Source: UBA6921 sp964532385 | Lineage (GTDB): Bacteria > Pseudomonadota > Gammaproteobacteria > SG8-11 | Direction: 5' to 3' | DNA: 17,707 nucleotides | Assembly: GCA_964532385.1 (NCBI GenBank) | Contig: CAZHHW010000070.1 | Location: 1 to 17,707, forward strand | Part shown: positions 6,992 to 14,501 of the stretch, in pieces | Numbering within the stretch: position 1 is the first letter of the stretch | How the letters are laid out: each line of letters starts with the position of its first letter | Program-made: the position numbers and the translations under genes | Notes under the pieces: model-generated | The model's input: the letters and a program-made list of their open reading frames with translations, nothing else | What the model was told of the DNA's origin: nothing | Database searches by the model: none

Positions 6992-7476
6992 CGCTATCCC
7001 TCCGGTTTTCAAGCAATGAATTTTTTTAGACATACCGGCCAATTCATGCAGAAGGCTAGGACGCTGCATTCTGACCGGAGGATGCGTACTCCACTCTCTT
7101 CCCCTTAAGCCAATATGAACTGGGCGTACATACGGGGCCGGCCAGCTTCACGCAACCCGCAGTGGTGGTACGTACACCGGCAAAATCTTTATCCATTCCC
7201 AGCAGTCGCTTACGCGTTGCCCGGACCCAAGACATCAACAGACTTGACGAATTAGCCAAAGAGCAGAGAATGCGCAACAAGCTGGACATTTTTCCAATGG
7301 GGTCCGTGACACACTCGCATCGAGTCTTCCACTAAATTGTCAATACGTGGATAACAATTTACGGGTCGGCGCTTTTACGCTCGGCCTGCAAGATATTATC
7401 GAAAGCGGCAGGGATGCTCCCGCTCTCGACTTAGAGGGATTTCCAGAATGCACGACACTCATGTCCGGGGGCGGAT
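6992..7476. other. 485-bp region with no gene that can be called confidently
   Basis: The region separates the cupredoxin and kinase genes and must carry both divergent promoters. Two frames stay open on opposite strands: minus 7289-7056 (77 codons with an ATG) and plus 7075-7335 (about 86 codons, no ATG until 7274). Neither gives a protein I recognise, and neither has a good ribosome site. The plus reading ends in a helix-like charged stretch (RTQDINRLDELAKEQRMRNK) and could be the worn end of a lost gene. An inverted repeat lies at 7334-7360. Confidence 0.4.
7334..7360. promoter_or_regulatory. Inverted repeat upstream of the kinase gene, possible operator
   Basis: AAATTGT (7334-7340) and ACAATTT (7354-7360) are perfect 7-bp arms separated by 13 bp, giving a 27-bp dyad about 116 bp before the kinase start. 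The right half, GGATAACAATTT, resembles half of the lac operator, but the left half does not match beyond the AATTGT arm. It could be a regulator binding site. The regulator is unknown. Confidence 0.35.
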
Positions 7477-10400
7477 ATGACCCAGGAACCTATTACCGAT
7501 TCATTAAGTCCGACTTTCAACGCCGATCTTATGATCGAAGCTTTGAAAAACAGTCAACAACAGCTTCTTTCATGCATCAAGCTCGCGCCGCTCAGCATCG
7601 CCATGTTCGATCGCGACATGCGTTACCTCGCCACGAGCGCGCTCTGGATTGTGGATTACGGCCGGGGTTTCACCGATTTAACCGGGAAATCGCACTATGA
7701 AATCCACCCCGACCTACCCGCGCGCTGGAAAGAAATTCACCAGCGCGGGCTCAACGGCGAAACACTGAAAAATGACGATGATTTGTGGGTGCACGCCGAT
7801 GGCAGCAAACACTGGCTGCGCTGGTCGGTGACGCCATGGCGTGACCTGCATAGCGAAATTGGCGGCATTATTATTTCGGCCGAGAACATCACTGAACGTA
7901 AGCAAACAGAAGCCGCCTTGAGCGCGCGCGAAGAACATTTCCGTACCCTCTTCGAGCAGGCCACGGATGGCATTCTGGTGACCGATGCGCTGGGGAAATT
8001 CGTGGATGCCAATTCCGCAGCTTGCCGGCAATTGGGATACGGGCGCGAAGAATTACTCACCATGAATGCCACCAGCATCGTCTTGCCCGAGGATGTCAAA
8101 CGCATCGTCCCTGAAATTGAGCGCATCTCAAGCGCACACGGCGAGGTCGTGCGAGCCGATTGGCAAATTCGCCGCAAGGACGGCTCCATCTTTCTCGCCG
8201 AGGCCACTTCCAAACAACTGCCCAGCGGACACCTGCAAGCCTTTTTGCGCGACGTGACCGAGACTCGGCGTACTCAGATGCAGCTCCATGAGCGCCAGCA
8301 TTTCCTACAACGCATCCTCGATGCCGAGCCAGGTACGGTATACATCTACGACCTAAATACACTCAGCAATATCTACATTAACCGTCACTGGCTGATCGCT
8401 TACGGCTATTCTCCCGAAGAAATGGCGGCCATGGGCGCGAATGCTCTCACGCAGATTATTTTTCCTCACGACCAGGCACGTATCGTCGAACACCACCAAG
8501 CGTGGCGGCAAGTATCCGGGGATGAAATACGTGAAATTGAATACCGTGTGCGCACCAAGTCCGGTGAGTGGCGCTGGCTGCACAGCCGCGAAACGGCTTT
8601 TACGCACGACGACGCCGGACGAATCACCCAAGTCCTGGGCATCGCGCACGACATCACCGAACGGCGGAATGCGGAAATTGCCTTGCGCGAAAGCGAGCAG
8701 CGCCTTAACGCCGCGCAACGCATCGGCGCCATAGGTTGCTGGGAATGGGATCTGGCGACCGATCTGATCACCGGCTCACAGGAAATGTATCGATTATTGG
8801 GCGTCGATCCTGCCAATACCGACGCGAATGTGTTTGCGCTGCTCGATCGTTTGGTTCATCCGGATGATCGCGAAGAGATTCGCCGCAACGCACTGGAGGT
8901 CCGCGCACGCGGCGTCATCACACCGCTTGAGTTCCGTCTGGTAACGCCGGACGGAAGCGTACGCTGGATGGCTTCGCAAGGTCAGCCGCAAACCGATGCG
9001 GAAGGCAATATCGTGCGTTTTTGCGGCGTCGTGCAGGACATCACCGCACGCAAACTAACCGAACATAAGCTCGCCGCGAGCGAGGCCCTGCTGCGCACCA
9101 TACTCGATTCAGAACCGGCCTGCGTCAAACTCATCGATGCGAACGGCACGTTGCTGGAAATAAACGCGTCGGGACTGGCCATGATCGAGGCGGAAACCCG
9201 CGAACAACTTATTGGCAAAGACATGGCACAATTTGTTGTGCCTGAACATCGGAACGCATTTTCGCAACTGCAACGGCGTGTGGTGGGCGGTGCCAGCGGC
9301 ACACTCGAATTCGACGTGACGGGACTCAAAGGCACACACCGCACGCTGGAAACCCATGCGGTGCCCCTGCGCGATTCGACGGGGCTGGTATTCGCCGCGT
9401 TGGGATTGACCGCCGATATTACCGAGCGCAAACGCGCCGCCGCGGAGAATCAGCGTCTTGCATTTCAATTACAGCAAGCCCAGAAGATGGAAGCCATCGG
9501 CCAACTGACCGCCGGCATCGCGCACGACTTCAATAATATCTTGGCGAGCGTGCTGGGCTATGCCGGGCTTGCCTATGAGCAGCATGTCCCGGACAAAAAC
9601 AGTAAGCTCGCCGAGTACTTGCGCGAGGTGCAGGGGGCGGGAATCCGCGCACGCGACCTGATCGCGAACATGCTCGCGTTTTCGCATAACGGCGACATTG
9701 AACAACACACGCTATTGCTGGGACCGCTGGTGCAGGAAACGGTCAAAACATTGGCCCCGCTACTGCCTTCGAGCATTGCCTTCACGGCGCGCATCGCAAC
9801 GGAGGGGCTGAGCGTATTGGCCAATCCAGCGCAGCTCCATCAAGTCATCATGAACCTGGTCATCAACGCGCGCGATGCCGTGGGCGAACATGGCACCATT
9901 GAACTTGCGCTGCGGCAGGTAAGCGGTGTCCATGCGGTCTGCAACGGCTGCCACGCCGATATGACCGGCAGCTTCGTGGAATTGGCCGTCAGCGACAACG
10001 GCCCGGGAATAGCGGCGGATATTCTTCCGCGTATTTTCGATCCATTCTATACAACCAAACGGGTGGGAAAAGGCACCGGCATGGGACTCGCCGTGGTGCA
10101 CGGCGTGGTACATCGCTGCGGCGGCCACGTGCTGGTCGATTCTCAGCCCGGCAGGGGAACGGTGGTGCGGGTGATGTTGCCCTTCGCGGCGGATGCAAGT
10201 CCTGCGTTCGCGGCGCTGTGCTTGCCCAACGCAACCGAAACAGTCTCCCCCGGCCACGGTCATATTCTGGTGGTCGATGACGAAGAAGTGCTGGCGCAGT
10301 TGTTCGGCGAAGTATTGAAAACGCATGGTTATCGAGTCACTGTTTTTAGCGACAGCCAGCAAGCGCTCTTACAATTTTATTCCGCGCCCCAAGAATTCGA

Positions 10401-10647
10401 TGCCGTGTTAAGCGATCAGACCATGCCCGGTCTCACCGGTGTCGAGTTCGCGCACGTATTACGCGCCCGGCGTCCGGAACTACCCATTATTCTCTGCACG
10501 GGTTACAGCGCGGCGCTGACTCCCGAAATCGCTGCGCAACTGGGTGTGACTCTGCTGTTAAAGCCGGTGGCGTTCGAGGCCTTGCTGACCACGCTCGAAC
10601 AATTGCTTTCCGCCGCACGCCACAAAGACAACACCAGGAACCATTAA
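7477..10647 (+). CDS. Hybrid sensor histidine kinase, five PAS domains plus receiver
   Basis: A 1056-residue cytoplasmic sensor kinase with no transmembrane segment or signal peptide. In order: PAS1 (about 24-145), PAS2 (154-265), PAS3 (275-400), PAS4 (409-530) and PAS5 (538-655), most ending in a DITERK-type PAC motif. A dimerisation domain carries the phosphorylated His683 in GIAHDFNN. The ATPase domain has an N box (N793-N797, NLVIN), DNGPGI from D840, FDPFYTTK, and the G2 box GKGTGMGL from G864. A C-terminal receiver (929-1050) has acidic residues D934/D935, phosphoacceptor D980 and K1029. A CNGCH motif (C822, C825) sits between the N box and G1 box. A G-rich stretch precedes the ATG. No separate response regulator is adjacent, so the output is unknown. 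PAS multiplicity suggests redox, oxygen or ligand sensing; the actual signal cannot be read from the sequence. Confidence 0.95.
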   Translation: MTQEPITDSLSPTFNADLMIEALKNSQQQLLSCIKLAPLSIAMFDRDMRYLATSALWIVDYGRGFTDLTGKSHYEIHPDLPARWKEIHQRGLNGETLKNDDDLWVHADGSKHWLRWSVTPWRDLHSEIGGIIISAENITERKQTEAALSAREEHFRTLFEQATDGILVTDALGKFVDANSAACRQLGYGREELLTMNATSIVLPEDVKRIVPEIERISSAHGEVVRADWQIRRKDGSIFLAEATSKQLPSGHLQAFLRDVTETRRTQMQLHERQHFLQRILDAEPGTVYIYDLNTLSNIYINRHWLIAYGYSPEEMAAMGANALTQIIFPHDQARIVEHHQAWRQVSGDEIREIEYRVRTKSGEWRWLHSRETAFTHDDAGRITQVLGIAHDITERRNAEIALRESEQRLNAAQRIGAIGCWEWDLATDLITGSQEMYRLLGVDPANTDANVFALLDRLVHPDDREEIRRNALEVRARGVITPLEFRLVTPDGSVRWMASQGQPQTDAEGNIVRFCGVVQDITARKLTEHKLAASEALLRTILDSEPACVKLIDANGTLLEINASGLAMIEAETREQLIGKDMAQFVVPEHRNAFSQLQRRVVGGASGTLEFDVTGLKGTHRTLETHAVPLRDSTGLVFAALGLTADITERKRAAAENQRLAFQLQQAQKMEAIGQLTAGIAHDFNNILASVLGYAGLAYEQHVPDKNSKLAEYLREVQGAGIRARDLIANMLAFSHNGDIEQHTLLLGPLVQETVKTLAPLLPSSIAFTARIATEGLSVLANPAQLHQVIMNLVINARDAVGEHGTIELALRQVSGVHAVCNGCHADMTGSFVELAVSDNGPGIAADILPRIFDPFYTTKRVGKGTGMGLAVVHGVVHRCGGHVLVDSQPGRGTVVRVMLPFAADASPAFAALCLPNATETVSPGHGHILVVDDEEVLAQLFGEVLKTHGYRVTVFSDSQQALLQFYSAPQEFDAVLSDQTMPGLTGVEFAHVLRARRPELPIILCTGYSAALTPEIAAQLGVTLLLKPVAFEALLTTLEQLLSAARHKDNTRNH

Positions 10648-10658
10648 ATCACCGCCCC

Positions 10659-10689
10659 AAAAAAACCCGCCAAGCCAGCTTGGCGGGTT
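10659..10689 (-). terminator. Rho-independent terminator of the di-haem cytochrome gene
   Basis: A perfect 11-bp stem (10664-10674 with 10679-10689, AACCCGCCAAG/CTTGGCGGGTT) has a CCAG loop. It is followed on the minus strand by seven U residues (complement of A at 10659-10665). It lies about 30 bases after the cytochrome stop. On the plus strand there is no U tract, but the hairpin also sits just after the kinase stop and may protect that 3' end. Confidence 0.85.
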
Positions 10690-10718
10690 ATCGAACCGGC
10701 CTTGCGCCGGCCCTGTAT

Positions 10719-12416
10719 TTACAGTGTTTTCAAAAACTCAATCAGATCCCAGCGCTGCGCGCGCGTCAGATCGGTACCGTAGTCGTGACCGGCATTCGAA
10801 TTGCCGGGCAGGCGCGTGTCGAACCGGAATGACTTGGCTTCGTGCTCGGAATCATAACCCACGGCTTTTGCGTCGAAGTCGTGGCTGCCCACGTCAAACA
10901 CCGTTACACGCTGCGCGGGCGGCAGCAGCAACTGATATAAATTAGGCACCGAGCCATTGTGTAAAAACGGTGCAGTCGCCCAAATGCCGCTGATCGGCCG
11001 CGCCTTGTAGGCCGCCAGATTCTTGGGCGCATACGGCGGCAGACCCGCCGCCTTGACGCGATAGCCTATTAACGCGGCGCGTTCGGCGGGGCTGAACGGC
11101 GGTTGCGCCGTGGCCAGGCTGTAGTTGGCTGCCATGCCGACGGTGATCGATAACAAGACAGGTGCGGGCAACTCCGAAGCGCCGGTGAACGGTGCGGGCA
11201 GGAACGGCGCCAGTTCGCCGGTGAAGGCTTTGCGGGCGGCGAAATTCAAGGCCATCAGCGGATCGGTGCCGATATCCGACAGACCGATCATCTGGGTCTC
11301 GACAAATTGCATGCCGAAATAGTTTTCGGCGGCGGGCGTCAGCGGATATTGCCCGCTGGCGTCGCGCAGCGCATGGCAGGATTCACAGCTGGGTTCGCCA
11401 TTGCGGTATTCCGTGTAGAGTGTGCGTCCGCGCGCGGCTTTTTCGCTATCGATTTTTCCCAGCAAGGCTTCCGGCCATTGCGGCGCAGTCAACTTGGCCA
11501 CCAGTTGTTCGAGCGTGAACAATTCACGTGCGCGCGCGGTGGTGGTCCCCAGTTGCGCGACCGGGCCGGTGAGGGCGACCTTGCCGAAGGTGCCCAGCAC
11601 TTCACCGACATTACGGCCGAAGGGATTGTTGGCCGAACCGTTCCATTGCACAAAATCCAGTTGCGGTGTGCCCCATAAAAACGGATAACTGACCGGTGCG
11701 TTGGGGGTTTTGACATTCAGCGGCTGATGCAAATCGCGCACGAAAACTTCGTTCATGATGATGCCGAACGCATCGACCCGCCCGTAACCGTAGGGTGTGT
11801 CCGGCGTGCTGCGCTGAAAAATCTGCGTCATCTCGCCCAGTTGCGCGGCGACTTTCGTCCGCAATTCGGCTTGACTGGTGACATCGGGATTAGTCAATAC
11901 CCGCTGCGCAAAACGTTCGAATTTGCGCGGCTCATCCAGGGTGGCTTGCAACGCGGCAATCAGGCCCTGGTTGAACTGGGTGAAATCGGCAAGCGTCGGC
12001 GCGCCGTCGACGCGCAGGGTGGTGTCTTTATAGCGTACTTCGCCGGTGTGGCACGCGGCACAGGTGTACCCCAGCCAGGGTTCGCCATCCACCACCGGTT
12101 CTTTGGCAAAACCGACCGGCAAACCGTCGGGATTGCTTGCGCTATACGCCTGATCGTCGACCAGGTAACCGATGCGTTCGATGTTCTTCGCCGAATTGAA
12201 CGGCTTTTTACCGTCCGCCTGTTCCAGCGCAAGGTACCAGGTATAGGGAATTAAATACGAGCCTTGCGGAGTAAAATAAAACTGGTTGCGTTCCGCATCC
12301 GTCCAGCCTTGCTCCAGGTACACCGTTTTATCATGACCCTCAGGCTCCGCGATGGCGACCGTCGACGCCAACATCACCCCCATAATGCTGATTCCCACTT
12401 TACGCGTTCGTCTCAT
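10719..12416 (-). CDS. Exported di-haem cytochrome c, RoxA/di-haem peroxidase-like
   Basis: A 565-residue periplasmic or secreted cytochrome with two covalently bound haems. A signal peptide (1-23, cut after AIA) is followed by an N-terminal domain with the first haem motif CAACH (C119, C122, H123) and a C-terminal domain with CESCH (C344, C347, H348). The late motif APFLHNGSVPNLYQLL (near residue 495) is typical of the RoxA rubber-oxygenase and MauG/di-haem peroxidase superfamily. The SYLIPYTWYLALEQ opening also fits the group often annotated as di-haem cytochrome c peroxidase. At 565 residues it is shorter than RoxA. The reaction (peroxidase, dioxygenase or electron transfer) cannot be decided here. 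AAGGAG lies 8 bases before the ATG. It has its own terminator and an AT-rich upstream region, so it is probably monocistronic. Residues equivalent to the active-site Trp of RoxA were not checked. Confidence 0.85.
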   Translation of the reverse strand: MRRTRKVGISIMGVMLASTVAIAEPEGHDKTVYLEQGWTDAERNQFYFTPQGSYLIPYTWYLALEQADGKKPFNSAKNIERIGYLVDDQAYSASNPDGLPVGFAKEPVVDGEPWLGYTCAACHTGEVRYKDTTLRVDGAPTLADFTQFNQGLIAALQATLDEPRKFERFAQRVLTNPDVTSQAELRTKVAAQLGEMTQIFQRSTPDTPYGYGRVDAFGIIMNEVFVRDLHQPLNVKTPNAPVSYPFLWGTPQLDFVQWNGSANNPFGRNVGEVLGTFGKVALTGPVAQLGTTTARARELFTLEQLVAKLTAPQWPEALLGKIDSEKAARGRTLYTEYRNGEPSCESCHALRDASGQYPLTPAAENYFGMQFVETQMIGLSDIGTDPLMALNFAARKAFTGELAPFLPAPFTGASELPAPVLLSITVGMAANYSLATAQPPFSPAERAALIGYRVKAAGLPPYAPKNLAAYKARPISGIWATAPFLHNGSVPNLYQLLLPPAQRVTVFDVGSHDFDAKAVGYDSEHEAKSFRFDTRLPGNSNAGHDYGTDLTRAQRWDLIEFLKTL

Positions 12417-12528
12417 TACAAGCTCTCCTTCAGATTGGTGGCACCACTCTTTTAAAAATTAGAAAATAATAATGTCATGCGATATTAAATTGGATTTTTC
12501 AGAACCCAAATTAAGGTCACACGCCGCT
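12417..12528 (-). promoter_or_regulatory. AT-rich promoter region of the di-haem cytochrome gene
   Basis: This 112-bp gap is markedly A/T-rich compared with the flanking genes. On the minus strand it reads GACATTATTATTTTC, offering TATTAT-like -10 elements, about 50-60 bases before the cytochrome ATG. A short dyad TGGTG/CACCA lies at about 12436-12446 between that site and the ribosome site. No clear terminator for the upstream beta-barrel gene is seen, so some read-through from the transporter operon is possible. Confidence 0.35.
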
Positions 12529-13176
12529 TCAGAAGTTCAATCCCAACGTCACTCCGGCATTATTACCACTGTAATTGCTGGATGGGGAATCCGTGGTTTT
12601 ATAATGAATCAGCGTCATGCGCACTCCCATCCACAATTTGGTCGGGCGTGGTTCGTCGGCGCCGACCACGCGCGTGACCATACCGCCGAACAACCAGTCG
12701 GCTTCCAATACCAGACCTTTGGCATTTTCAAATGCGCTGCTGGGCTGCGCACAGTTATCCTGGGTGCAACGGCGCTCGGGATTCAGGTGATAGGTCAAGC
12801 CGCCCAGCACGCGCCAGCTTTGGTCGAAGCTGCGTGCCAGCAGCAAGTCGATCGGCACGCGGCGAAAACGCAATTCGCGGCCGCCGGTTTGCACGCTGTC
12901 GAACCAGTAACCGATCGAAGACTGCACTTCCCAATCGCCCGGCTCGGGCAAGGGCAGCGTCGCGCCCGCGGAAAAATACATGAATTGTCCAGCCTTGATA
13001 CTTTTTGTTTTTTTCAATTTTGGATCGCCTACCGGCGTGTTCGCCAGGGTATCACCGCCGAACGTCACGCCCATGCTGACGAAGGGACTGATTTCCAGAG
13101 AAAAAGCCTGGCTGCTAAAAAGTAATGCTGCGGCACCAATACCGCACAGACTCAGTGAACGAGAACACATCTGCAT
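12529..13176 (-). CDS. Outer-membrane beta-barrel protein, unknown substrate
   Basis: A 215-residue exported protein with a signal peptide (about 1-25, cut after AFS) and alternating hydrophobic/polar strands, ending in GVTLGLNF. The terminal phenylalanine is the usual BAM recognition signal of outer-membrane barrels, and the size suggests an 8-stranded barrel. Residues C135 and C140 (RCTQDNCAQ) could form a disulfide in an extracellular loop. A GGGAG ribosome site lies about 10 bases before the chosen ATG; a second ATG two codons later is possible. It starts 14 bases after the stop of the DMT transporter gene and probably shares its mRNA. I do not recognise a named family, and the function is unknown. 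Confidence 0.75.
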   Translation of the reverse strand: MQMCSRSLSLCGIGAAALLFSSQAFSLEISPFVSMGVTFGGDTLANTPVGDPKLKKTKSIKAGQFMYFSAGATLPLPEPGDWEVQSSIGYWFDSVQTGGRELRFRRVPIDLLLARSFDQSWRVLGGLTYHLNPERRCTQDNCAQPSSAFENAKGLVLEADWLFGGMVTRVVGADEPRPTKLWMGVRMTLIHYKTTDSPSSNYSGNNAGVTLGLNF

Positions 13177-13190
13177 TAATTTACGACTCC

Positions 13191-14081
13191 CTAGTTGATG
13201 GCGCCCGGTGCGCGCCGCAGGGCGCCATCACCCCACTGATGCAACCCAAGCCCGCCCACGATTGCGGCCGTGCCCAACAATAACTGCAGCGTAAGCGGTT
13301 CGCCATTGAGGGTCTTGCCCAGCAGCAGCGCAAACACCGGCGTGATCATGGTGATCAGCGCGGCGCTCGCCGCGGGCATATGCTGAACCACGTAGAAGTA
13401 CAATACAAATCCCAGCACCGAGCCAAACACGCCCAGATACACAATCGACCCCAGCGCACGCGCGCCCGGATGCACGGGCAGGCTACCGTCCACCGCCAGC
13501 CAGGTGCATAAAAACAGCGGTAAAGTCACTAACAGGGCGCCGGTGGTCATGGCCAGCGCGGACACCGGCGCGGCAATGCGTTTGATCGCCACCATGCTGG
13601 CGGCCTGAATTAAAACCCCCGCCAGCAATACCGCGAGGCCGATCGCGACGTGCACACTCAAATGCAAGCCGGAAGCAAATACCAGCGCCAAGCCCGCCAG
13701 TCCCAATAGCAGTCCACCGATTTTTGCAATGCCCAGGCTGGGTTCATCCAGCCAAAAGTAAGCCAGTACGCCGGTGAACAACGGCATGAGTCCATACATC
13801 ACCGAGATCCAGCCCGACGGGACAAATTGCGCGGCCCAGTAACTGCTGATAATGGAACCGTAAATGCCCAGGCCGGCCGCCAGATAGGTGTGCCATGCCG
13901 CCCGCGTCCACGGCAGCGGCTGGCGCAACCCGCGCATCAATACCAGGCACAGCGCCGCCCCCAGCAACATGCGGCTGAACGATGCGAAAGTGTAACCGGC
14001 ACCCAGGCTGCTCCATTGGATCGCAAGCGGTGTGGTCGACCAGATTATAATCACCCCAATGTAGGCGGCAGGTACAGACAT
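13191..14081 (-). CDS. EamA/DMT-superfamily inner-membrane transporter
   Basis: A 296-residue polytopic inner-membrane protein with about ten transmembrane helices arranged as two EamA repeats (roughly 1-140 and 150-285). The N-terminal IIIWSTTPLAIQWSS and the GVFGSVLGFVLYFYVVQHMPAASAALITMITPVFALLLG stretch are typical of the drug/metabolite transporter superfamily (RhaT/YdcZ-like exporters of amino acids or metabolites). The substrate cannot be read from the sequence. AAGGAG stands 7 bases before the ATG. The beta-barrel gene follows after 14 bases, so an inner-membrane exporter and an outer-membrane protein are probably co-expressed. A palindromic element lies just upstream of the promoter region. 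Confidence 0.9.
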   Translation of the reverse strand: MSVPAAYIGVIIIWSTTPLAIQWSSLGAGYTFASFSRMLLGAALCLVLMRGLRQPLPWTRAAWHTYLAAGLGIYGSIISSYWAAQFVPSGWISVMYGLMPLFTGVLAYFWLDEPSLGIAKIGGLLLGLAGLALVFASGLHLSVHVAIGLAVLLAGVLIQAASMVAIKRIAAPVSALAMTTGALLVTLPLFLCTWLAVDGSLPVHPGARALGSIVYLGVFGSVLGFVLYFYVVQHMPAASAALITMITPVFALLLGKTLNGEPLTLQLLLGTAAIVGGLGLHQWGDGALRRAPGAIN

Positions 14082-14111
14082 TTTCGACTCCTTAAGATTA
14101 AAGCAAAAGCA

Positions 14112-14219
14112 ACCACCCCACCCCTACGGGGCACCCCTCCTTGAAAATAAGGAGGGGGGAACAGTTTTACTCCCCTCCTTATTTTCAAGGAGGGGTGGAC
14201 GCGCAGCGGACGGGGTGGT
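14112..14219. repeat. Nested palindromic element of about 108 bp
   Basis: Two 26-bp arms (14132-14157 and 14172-14197) are exact inverted copies separated by 14 bp. Each arm is itself a hairpin (CCCCTCCTT, six-base loop, AAGGAGGGG). An outer pair ACCACCCC (14112-14119) and GGGGTGGT (14212-14219) closes the element. It could fold as a cruciform with two sub-hairpins, or as one long hairpin. There is no transposase, so it resembles a MITE or REP-type element. From memory, similar CCACCCC-CCCCTCCTT repeats are scattered in many proteobacteria. Confidence 0.8.
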
Positions 14220-14292
14220 CGGGTGGGCGTACTCGCATCCATACCCTTCGTAACCTGCAACCTGTCGCGGTGTGCGCGATACCCACAAACAA

Positions 14293-14324
14293 AAAGGCCA
14301 CAGAGTTTTCGATCTGTGGCCTTT
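14293..14324 (-). terminator. Strong hairpin terminator downstream of orn
   Basis: A perfect 12-bp stem (14293-14304 with 14313-14324, AAAGGCCACAGA/TCTGTGGCCTTT) has an 8-base loop. On the minus strand the stem ends in UUUUUG, so it would stop transcripts coming from orn and the small ORF between. The plus-strand tail UUUGGG is weaker. Confidence 0.8.
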
Positions 14325-14345
14325 GGGAATGGGTAAGACGGTTAG

Positions 14346-14474
14346 TTAATTATACTGACGTCTCCAGTTTTCCCGCAGGCACACCCGTGCGCGCCAGCGC
14401 GGCAGGCGGCGCACAGTGTGTATGACGGGAATAAGATATTTGTTGTTCATGGCATGCGAGTGTGCTTGGGTCAT
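14346..14474 (-). CDS. Possible 42-residue basic small protein downstream of orn
   Basis: A short ORF between the orn stop and the terminator encodes 42 residues, or 34 if the internal ATG (MNNKYLIPV) is used. It is strongly basic and tryptophan-bearing in its second half (RRLPRWRARVCLRENWRRQY), with one cysteine. The position inside the orn transcript and just before the terminator (its stop is 22 bases from the stem) gives it a reason to be transcribed. There is no good Shine-Dalgarno at either ATG, and I recognise no family. Treat it as a candidate only; the arginine content could also come from chance reading of GC-rich DNA. Confidence 0.35.
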   Translation of the reverse strand: MTQAHSHAMNNKYLIPVIHTVRRLPRWRARVCLRENWRRQYN

Positions 14475-14501
14475 GGAAATTCTGTCAATCCATTTCTGCC
14501 G

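Noticed and set aside
7056..7289. Minus-strand frame of 77 codons upstream of the cupredoxin gene
   Set aside because: No ribosome site, no recognisable motif, and it overlaps an equally long plus-strand open stretch. Not enough support to call a gene.
7334..7365. Lac operator resemblance upstream of the kinase
   Set aside because: Only GGATAACAATT and the AATTGT arm match. The centre differs, and no LacI-type gene is in the window. Kept only as an unassigned dyad.
9937..9957. CNGCH in the kinase as a c-type haem attachment site
   Set aside because: The protein has no signal peptide or membrane segment, and c-type haem is attached in the periplasm. A thiol or metal role is more reasonable.
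14112..14219. CRISPR array or tRNA-like structure
   Set aside because: There are only two inverted copies, not spaced direct repeats, and no cloverleaf or conserved tRNA bases could be found.
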